DNA from: Planctomycetota bacterium
GTDB taxonomy: Bacteria; Planctomycetota; Phycisphaerae; Phycisphaerales; UBA1924
Reading direction: 5' to 3'
Assembly (NCBI GenBank): GCA_023434205.1
Contig: JAEYTB010000299.1
Location: 1 to 13,860, forward strand
Length of the DNA stretch: 13,860 nt
Under the pieces are notes generated by a model that was given only the letters and a program-made list of their open reading frames with translations, ran no database searches and was not told where the DNA came from. The stretch's first letter is position 1. Every line of letters begins with the position of its first letter. This document shows positions 1 to 4,886 of the stretch, in pieces. The translations under genes and the position numbers were made by a program.

Positions 1-791
1 GGTTCGCGGGCCGCAAGCAGATGGATATCGAAGGGCTCGGCGAGAAGACCGTCGAGCAGATCCGCGCCGAGTCCAAGGTCCCGCTCAACAGCTTCGCCGA
101 CATCTTCCGCCTCGCCGCCCACCGCGAGGAATTTCTCACGCTCGACCGCATGGGCGAGAAAAAGGTCGACAACCTGCTCGCCGGCATCGAGGACGCCAAG
201 AAACGCGGCCTGGCCAAGGTGCTCGCGGGCATGGGCATCCGCCATGTCGGCGACGTCACGGCAAAGATGCTGGCCCGCCGCTTCAAGGACATCGACGCCC
301 TGCTAGCCGCGGACGAGAAGGAACTCCGCCCCAAGTCCCTCAGCAAGGACGAGGCCCGCGCCCTCGGCTTCCCCGAGGACCCCTCGCAGCGGCCCGAGAC
401 CGGCCTGGGCAAGGACACCGCACCTGTCGTCCACGAGTACCTGCACAGCAAGGCCGCGCGCCGCACCTTCACGGAACTCGCGAAGGCCGGCGTGGACCTT
501 TCCTCCCACGACTTCACCGCCGCGGCGGCCCGCCCGACCACAGGCCTCTTCGCCGGCAAGACGATCGTGCTCACGGGCACGCTCGAGAACTTCGAACGCA
601 CCGAGCTTTCCGAAAAGCTGGAGGCCCTTGGCGCCAAGGTTTCCGGCTCGGTCTCCAAGAAGACGAGCCTGGTGATCGCCGGCGCCGAGGCCGGATCCAA
701 GCTCGACAAGGCCCAAGAACTGGGTATCGAGGTCTGGGACGAGGCCCGCCTGCTGGCGGCCCTGAAAGACGCGGGCGAGGGCGACCTATAA
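1..791 (+). CDS. ligA: NAD-dependent DNA ligase, C-terminal part (5' end outside the window)
   Basis: LigA seals nicks in DNA using NAD+ during replication and repair. The reading frame is open from base 3 and reads FAGRKQMDIEGLGEKTVEQ, the usual LigA sequence just after the zinc finger, so the ATG at 21 is internal and the gene is truncated by the window edge. The adenylation and OB domains lie outside. Visible parts, numbered from that ATG, are helix-hairpin-helix repeats at about 1-160 (LDRMGEKKVDNLL, GMGIRHVGDVTAKML) and a BRCT domain at 175-250 (LFAGKTIVLTGTL, GAKVSGSVSKKTSLVIAG). BRCT is the normal C-terminal end of the family. The last HhH motif carries an extra stretch of about 20 residues at roughly 103-127 compared with E. 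coli LigA. The stop is TAA, and the CYTH gene begins 12 bases later, so the two are probably cotranscribed. Confidence 0.96.
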   Translation, partial: FAGRKQMDIEGLGEKTVEQIRAESKVPLNSFADIFRLAAHREEFLTLDRMGEKKVDNLLAGIEDAKKRGLAKVLAGMGIRHVGDVTAKMLARRFKDIDALLAADEKELRPKSLSKDEARALGFPEDPSQRPETGLGKDTAPVVHEYLHSKAARRTFTELAKAGVDLSSHDFTAAAARPTTGLFAGKTIVLTGTLENFERTELSEKLEALGAKVSGSVSKKTSLVIAGAEAGSKLDKAQELGIEVWDEARLLAALKDAGEGDL

Positions 792-803
792 AGAGGAAAG
801 CCG

Positions 804-1346
804 ATGCAGAACATCGAACTCAAGGCCGAGCTCCGCGACCTGCCCCTGGCGCGCACGATCGCCCGCGGCATCGGCGCGACGTTCATCCTCGCGTTCGACC
901 AGACCGACACCTACTACCGCGTCCCCAGCGGCAAGCTCAAGAAGCGCGAGACGGTCGATGAGCCCGTCGAGTTCATCTTCTACGACCGCCCCATCAAGTC
1001 CGCGGCGAAGCTCAGCAACTTCACCATCTACTCGCAGGATCAGGCGGTTGAACGCTTCGGCACCCACCCGCTCCCCGTCTGGGTCGTGGTCCGCAAGCGC
1101 CGCGAGCTGTTCATCCTCGGGCACGTCCGCATCCACCTCGACACCGTCGAAGGCCTGGGCAGCTTCCTGGAGTTCGAGGCCCTCATCTCCCGCGACTACG
1201 ACGCCGCCCGCTGCGCCCAGTCCGTCGCCGAGCTCCGCGAGAAGTTCCAGCCAGCCCTCGGCGAACTGATCGACTGCGGCTACGCCGACCTGCTCGCCCG
1301 CGAGCAGGAGAACACCCCCGCCCGCGAGCCGGACACGGCGGGGTAG
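804..1346 (+). CDS. CYTH domain protein (class IV adenylate cyclase / triphosphatase-like)
   Basis: CYTH proteins form a beta tunnel that binds triphosphates with metal. Members include CyaB-type adenylate cyclases, thiamine triphosphatases and inorganic triphosphatases. The 180 residues show the family pattern: an N-terminal NIELKAELRD strand (the first Glu of the classic ExExK motif is Asn, as in many CyaB-like members), DTYYRVPSGKLKKRE at 35-49, the basic strand VVRKRREL at 95-102, and VRIHLDTVEGLGSFLEFE at 108-125. The length is typical of the family. The start is supported by AGAGGAAAG just upstream. It sits 12 bases after ligA in the same direction, probably as one operon, although a functional link to DNA ligation is not evident. 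The actual substrate cannot be told from sequence. It could be a cyclase or a phosphohydrolase. Family assignment is firm. Confidence 0.9.
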   Translation: MQNIELKAELRDLPLARTIARGIGATFILAFDQTDTYYRVPSGKLKKRETVDEPVEFIFYDRPIKSAAKLSNFTIYSQDQAVERFGTHPLPVWVVVRKRRELFILGHVRIHLDTVEGLGSFLEFEALISRDYDAARCAQSVAELREKFQPALGELIDCGYADLLAREQENTPAREPDTAG

Positions 1347-1368
1347 CGGCGCATCGCGAGCCCGGCCG

Positions 1369-2217
1369 TCATCGCCTCCGCCGTTTGACGAGTGGCAACG
1401 CAGCGAGCAGCCCCAGCGCCGTCGGGGACGGAACGAGAATCGTGGCCTCGTTGACCTGCGCTGTGCCGCGGATCGAGCCGGTCGCTTCGGTCATGCTCCC
1501 AAACCAATAGACCTCGTGCTCCCCGGTCGTTGGGTGACGGTTGCCGAAACCCTGGCTTGGGAGGCCGATGGTCATGAGCCGTGGGCCACCGATTGTGAAG
1601 TCGAGCCGCATGCCGAAGCGGAACACGTTGACGCTCAGCGAGGGGTTGAAGGCCGGGTCTGCCGATGTGCGGCCGACATCACTGAGCTGCGCGATGTTGA
1701 CGCCCGCGCCGCCGGTGGTGTTGCCCGTCCCGCCGATCCAGCTCGTCGCTTGCCGCTGCGCAATCCGCAACCACGAGCCCGCCGGGGCGCCCCCGGAACC
1801 GTTCCCGTGGACATGCCCGATGAGCGCCGTGGCGGTGCTGAGGGCGGTCCGGCCAAAGGGAGAGATCCGGCCATACAGCCCCGGCGCATCCGGCACGACC
1901 CCCAGCGGTGTGCTCTGGTTGCCGCCCGCCCCGCCGTTCGCAAACGGGTACAGGACATCCGCGCCGGTCCAGTTGCTCACCACCGGCTGGAACACCAGCG
2001 ACGCGAGCCCCAGCGGGCTCGCCGTGCCGGTGTACGTCACCCGCACCAGCACCTCGACGTGGTTGATGCCGCCGGTCGCAGGGTACGTACTTGAGAAGTT
2101 GATCCCGTCGGACGAGAGTAGAACGTCGATGCGTGTGTTGACCTCGGCGTGTACCAGGGCGGTGAAAGAAAGCGCTGCGCCCGCGGCGACCGCAAGCTGT
2201 CTGAGGGAACACATCAT
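1369..2217 (-). CDS. Exported protein with PEP-CTERM-like C-terminal sorting tag
   Basis: This 282-residue protein starts with a signal peptide (MMCSLRQLAVAAGAALSF, then cleavage after LVHA, near residue 24). The mature part is Gly-, Thr- and Asn-rich and predicted to be beta-rich, with VRVTYTGTASPLGLASLVFQ and FRFGMRLDFTIGGP, a style seen in other planctomycete PEP-CTERM proteins. The last 21 residues are VPSP, a hydrophobic stretch, and KRRRR: a sorting and anchoring tag with PSP in place of PEP. By family knowledge, such proteins are handled by an exosortase-like enzyme and exposed on the surface. No such enzyme is in this window. Start choice: ATG at 2217 (a second ATG follows directly), with GGAG 8 bases upstream. 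It converges on the CYTH gene with a 22-base gap. The molecular function is unknown. Confidence 0.85.
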   Translation of the reverse strand: MMCSLRQLAVAAGAALSFTALVHAEVNTRIDVLLSSDGINFSSTYPATGGINHVEVLVRVTYTGTASPLGLASLVFQPVVSNWTGADVLYPFANGGAGGNQSTPLGVVPDAPGLYGRISPFGRTALSTATALIGHVHGNGSGGAPAGSWLRIAQRQATSWIGGTGNTTGGAGVNIAQLSDVGRTSADPAFNPSLSVNVFRFGMRLDFTIGGPRLMTIGLPSQGFGNRHPTTGEHEVYWFGSMTEATGSIRGTAQVNEATILVPSPTALGLLAALPLVKRRRR

Positions 2218-2256
2218 GCCATAGTCTCCGGTGGACCCGCGGGTTCGGGCCGACCC

Positions 2257-2284
2257 AGACTAGCAGGCCCTCCGCTCATCGCAA
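2257..2284 (-). promoter_or_regulatory. Candidate sigma-70-type promoter for the exported protein gene
   Basis: On the minus strand, TTGCGA (2279-2284) and TAGTCT (2257-2262) are separated by 16 bases. The -10 box lies about 39 bases before the ATG at 2217, leaving room for a leader of about 33 bases that includes the GGAG ribosome site. The layout resembles the TTGCCC/TAGACT pair before the kinase gene at 8423. This is pattern matching only. Confidence 0.5.
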
Positions 2285-2292
2285 GGCCGTTT

Positions 2293-3690
2293 CTATGCCG
2301 CCTCCCCGCACGCCCTATCCAGCACCGCACACAGGAAGTCGCAGTCCTCCTTCGTGATGCACATCGGCGGCTTGATCCGCAGCACGTTGCCGTTCAGCCC
2401 GCCCTTGCCCATCAGCACGCCAAGCTCGCGGCACCGCTCGTGGACCGCCGCCGTCTTCGCCGGTGACGGCTGCTTCGCGGGGCCCGGTTCCACGATCTCG
2501 ACGCCCAGCATCAGCCCCCGTCCGCGCACATCCCCAATGATCGAGTGCCGCGACTGGAGCTGCCGCAGCCCCTTCACCAGGTGCGCCCCGACGTCCTTCG
2601 CCCGCTGCTGGATGTTCTCATCCAGGATCACTTCCAGCGTCGCCAGCCCCTGCGCCATCGACACCGGGTTGCCCCCGTACGTGTTGAAGTGCAGCTTCTG
2701 CGCCGCCTTCGCCGCGACCTCGCGGCTGACCACCACGCACGCCAGCGGGATCCCGTTGCCGATCCCCTTCGCCATCGTCACGATGTCGGGCATCACGCCC
2801 GCGCCCCCGATCGACTGGAACCCCCAGAACGCATCGCCCGTGCGGCCGAAGCCCGTCTGCACCTCGTCACTGATGCACAGCCCCCCAGCGCCGCGCACGT
2901 GCTCGTACACGTGCTTCAAGTAGCCCGGCGGCAGTTCGACTGTCCCGCCCACCCCCTGGATCGGCTCGGCGATGAACGCCGCGAGCCCGCCGCACGTCGC
3001 CGTGCGCACCAGATCAGCCACATCCTCCGCGTACTTCTGCCCCGCCTCCGCATCGTCATACCCCGGCAGCCCCGCCAGCGGCCCCCGGTACCGATCCGGC
3101 AGCCGAGCATGGTGGACGCCGAACCCCTGCGGCACCGGCTGCTTCCACGTGTTCAGCGCCGACACGCCCATCGTGAAGTTCGACATGCCGTGGTACGCGT
3201 TGCGCAGCGCGATCACGTCGTACCGCCCCGTGTACGCCCGGGCCATCAGGATCGCCAGGTCGTTGGCCTCGCTCCCGGAGTTGGTGAAGTACACCACACC
3301 CTCGCTCAGCGGCGCCGGCAGCGTCGAAAGCAGCTTTTTCGCGAACAGCGCGATCGTCGGGTTCAGGTAAATCGTCGTCGTGTGCTGCAGCAGCGCTGTC
3401 TGCCGCTGCGTCGCCTCGATCACCCGGGGGTGGCAGTGCCCCACGCTCACCGTCACGATCCCCGCGAACGCGTCCAGGTACCGCCGACCCGTCTCGTCGA
3501 AAAGGTACTGCATCTTCCCCTCGACGATCATCACCGGGTCCTTGTAGTAGGTGATGAGCGAGGGCGTGAGGTGCTGCTTCCGCAGGGCGAGCACCTCCGC
3601 CTTGCTCGGCCCGGTGTACGGCGCGGGCGTGTGGCTGAACGCGGGAAGCTCCAGGGCCGGGGCCGGGCGAACGGGTGCGGTGGTGGGCAT
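2293..3690 (-). CDS. Class-III PLP aminotransferase, alanine-glyoxylate aminotransferase 2-like
   Basis: This is a fold-type I, class III aminotransferase that moves an amino group between an amine or amino acid and a keto acid through pyridoxal phosphate. Numbered from the ATG at 3690 (465 residues), it shows FAGIVTVSVGHCHPRV (75-90), the NSGSEANDLA phosphate-binding loop (137-146), AYHG (165-168), AEPIQGVGG (241-249), DEVQTGFGR with the cofactor-contacting Asp275, TMAKGIGNG with Schiff-base Lys308, NTYGGNP (336-342) and GDVRGRGLM (386-394). Arg438 may bind the substrate carboxylate. Motif spacing and wording match animal and bacterial AGXT2-like enzymes closely, but close relatives use beta-alanine, GABA or similar amines, so the exact substrate is open. 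The frame is open 65 codons further upstream; that extension is low-complexity and unlike the family. No Shine-Dalgarno precedes the chosen ATG, and a TACCCT box lies 5 bases before it, so the mRNA may be leaderless. Confidence 0.92.
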   Translation of the reverse strand: MPTTAPVRPAPALELPAFSHTPAPYTGPSKAEVLALRKQHLTPSLITYYKDPVMIVEGKMQYLFDETGRRYLDAFAGIVTVSVGHCHPRVIEATQRQTALLQHTTTIYLNPTIALFAKKLLSTLPAPLSEGVVYFTNSGSEANDLAILMARAYTGRYDVIALRNAYHGMSNFTMGVSALNTWKQPVPQGFGVHHARLPDRYRGPLAGLPGYDDAEAGQKYAEDVADLVRTATCGGLAAFIAEPIQGVGGTVELPPGYLKHVYEHVRGAGGLCISDEVQTGFGRTGDAFWGFQSIGGAGVMPDIVTMAKGIGNGIPLACVVVSREVAAKAAQKLHFNTYGGNPVSMAQGLATLEVILDENIQQRAKDVGAHLVKGLRQLQSRHSIIGDVRGRGLMLGVEIVEPGPAKQPSPAKTAAVHERCRELGVLMGKGGLNGNVLRIKPPMCITKEDCDFLCAVLDRACGEAA

Positions 3691-3695
3691 GGGGC

Positions 3696-3701
3696 AGGGT
3701 A
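3696..3701 (-). promoter_or_regulatory. Candidate -10 box for a leaderless aminotransferase mRNA
   Basis: The minus strand reads TACCCT, then GCCCC, then the ATG at 3690. A -10 hexamer 5 bases from a start codon that has no Shine-Dalgarno would place transcription initiation at or next to the A of ATG. No good -35 box is visible at the expected distance. The same layout occurs before the GNAT gene (TACCAT) and the HTH-repeat gene (TACGCT). Confidence 0.3.
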
Positions 3702-3890
3702 GGAATGCGGGAAAGTCCGCACAGACCGGGCCGGACCCTGCGCGCTGCAGGTGCCCCAACCCAGACCCGACCGCGCCACACCCTCCCGGCCGCCCGCTGA
3801 TTCCTCGCCCGACCCCGCACGCAAGTGACGACCGCACAAGCTCTTCGGAACAGGACGCAATAATTTTGCATGAATCGCCCGCCAAGCCTC

Positions 3891-3919
3891 TTGCCCACCC
3901 CCCACAGGGTCAGTACCTT
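3891..3919 (+). promoter_or_regulatory. Candidate sigma-70-type promoter for the cohesin-like exported protein
   Basis: TTGCCC (3891-3896) and TACCTT (3914-3919) are 17 bases apart, and the -10 ends 38 bases before the ATG at 3958. The rest of the 267-base divergent intergenic region 3691-3957 is GC-rich. Apart from a short AT-rich patch at about 3858-3874 (AATAATTTTGCATGAAT) it shows nothing else I can name. Confidence 0.45.
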
Positions 3920-3957
3920 GCTTGCGTCAGGCCTAACCGCCTGTGAGGGGAGAGAAC

Positions 3958-4593
3958 ATGACGCACGGACTTTCCGGCAAGGCGCTCGCCTTGTCTCTCG
4001 TCACCGCCGGACTTGTCTACGCCGCACCGTCGGCGCATGCCGCCATTGGGCTGGAACTGCGGCCCTCATTTCAGACCGTCAACGTCGGCGATGTCGTCAG
4101 CATCGGCCTCTACGCCGTCGCCGACGGCGGCGTGCCGCAGGACCTCGCGGCGGTGCAGGTCGTTCTGGGCTGGAACCCGACCTACCTGCAAATGATGAGC
4201 AACTCAAAGGCGGGCGCGGTGTCGCTCCTGACGTCCGCGTTCACCTCGCCCGACCCCTACGGGCTCAACGAGTCGCTGCTGCCGCAGGACGGCAACGCGC
4301 TGTACCTGGGCTTCGCCGGCCTGGGCGCCCCCGTCACGGCGACGCCCGCGGGCGTTCTCCTCACAACCCTGCGTTTTGAGGCTCTTTCGCCCGTCGCATT
4401 CACCCCCGTCGAGCTCCGCGTCTCCGGCGGTAACCCGGTCGGCTTCACCACCGTCTTCGACGGGGCCGTCCCCAACCTGGACATAACCGGCTCGCTCTCC
4501 GGCGGAGGGGTGCAGATCGTGCCAGCCCCGGGGGCCCTGGGTGCGCTGGGCGTCGGGATCGCGGGCGCCTGCCTGCGCCGCCGCCGGCGATGA
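3958..4593 (+). CDS. Exported cohesin-like protein with PEP-CTERM-like C-terminal tag
   Basis: The protein has 211 residues. Residues 1-28 are a signal peptide ending in the cleavage motif SAHA. The mature part has the shape of a cohesin-like beta sandwich: VNVGDVVSIGLYAVADGG, then the hallmark strand VQVVLGWNPTYLQMM, and later GVLLTTLRFEAL. Residues 188-211 are VPAP, a hydrophobic Gly/Ala/Leu stretch and a run of five arginines, a PEP-CTERM-type tag with PAP in place of PEP. It is expected to be exported and held at the cell surface. AGGGGAGAG directly before the ATG at 3958 fixes the start; an in-frame GTG at 3943 overlaps this ribosome site and is rejected. The next gene is a dockerin-bearing secreted protein in the same direction, which suggests but does not prove a cohesin-dockerin partnership. 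The true ligand is unknown. Confidence 0.82.
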   Translation: MTHGLSGKALALSLVTAGLVYAAPSAHAAIGLELRPSFQTVNVGDVVSIGLYAVADGGVPQDLAAVQVVLGWNPTYLQMMSNSKAGAVSLLTSAFTSPDPYGLNESLLPQDGNALYLGFAGLGAPVTATPAGVLLTTLRFEALSPVAFTPVELRVSGGNPVGFTTVFDGAVPNLDITGSLSGGGVQIVPAPGALGALGVGIAGACLRRRRR

Positions 4594-4886
4594 TCGAATA
4601 AACCGGGTGGAGCTGCACCTTCGCGGCAGGGGCGATCAGCCCGAAACCACCCATCTTCACATCGACTTCTACAGATGTGCTCGACAGACAGGACGCCGCG
4701 CCAGCCGCGGTGGTCACTTGTAAACGCCCTGCCCGGGCGGCGTGCTTGGAGTGCGCCATCCGAAGCAATGGCGTGTGGGTTGCTCATTGGGCGGTGCCCG
4801 CCCCGTGGGTGTGGGAGCGTCCGGGTGTGGGCGGTTCGTTATCGCTGCGCGCTTGCGTCGCCGTTGCTTTGAGGGAGGACAGACTT
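4594..4886 (+). other. Intergenic region with a 22-base inverted repeat and no clear terminator or promoter
   Basis: These 293 bases separate two exported-protein genes. They contain a perfect 6-base inverted repeat, CACATC-N10-GATGTG (4658-4679), in a locally less GC-rich patch. I find no stem followed by a T tract after the upstream gene and no convincing -35/-10 pair before the downstream gene, so readthrough between the two genes is possible. The downstream frame is open back to 4677, but the translated text there is unlike a protein start. Confidence 0.5.
4658..4679. repeat. Inverted repeat CACATC-N10-GATGTG, possible operator
   Basis: The two 6-base arms at 4658-4663 and 4674-4679 are exact reverse complements with a 10-base spacer. 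Arm spacing of about one helical turn is typical of sites bound by a dimeric regulator. It lies 65 bases after one exported-protein gene and about 207 bases before the next. A chance match of this size is quite possible. Confidence 0.3.

Noticed and set aside
2545..3702. 385-codon open frame on the plus strand across the aminotransferase
   Set aside because: It is Arg/His/Pro-rich shadow text opposite a gene with all PLP-enzyme motifs.
3691..3885. 65-codon upstream extension of the aminotransferase
   Set aside because: The added text is Gly/Ser/Cys-rich and unlike the family, whose similarity begins only after the ATG at 3690.
3943..3957. GTG start five codons upstream of the cohesin-like protein
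   Set aside because: It overlaps the AGGGGAGAG ribosome site that serves the ATG at 3958.
4600..4640. Terminator after the cohesin-like protein gene
   Set aside because: Only 4-base stems (GGTG/CACC and GGGC/GCCC) without a T tract are visible.
4677..4886. 70-codon upstream extension of the dockerin protein
   Set aside because: It would bury the signal peptide; the ATG at 4887 has a strong ribosome site and begins a normal signal sequence.
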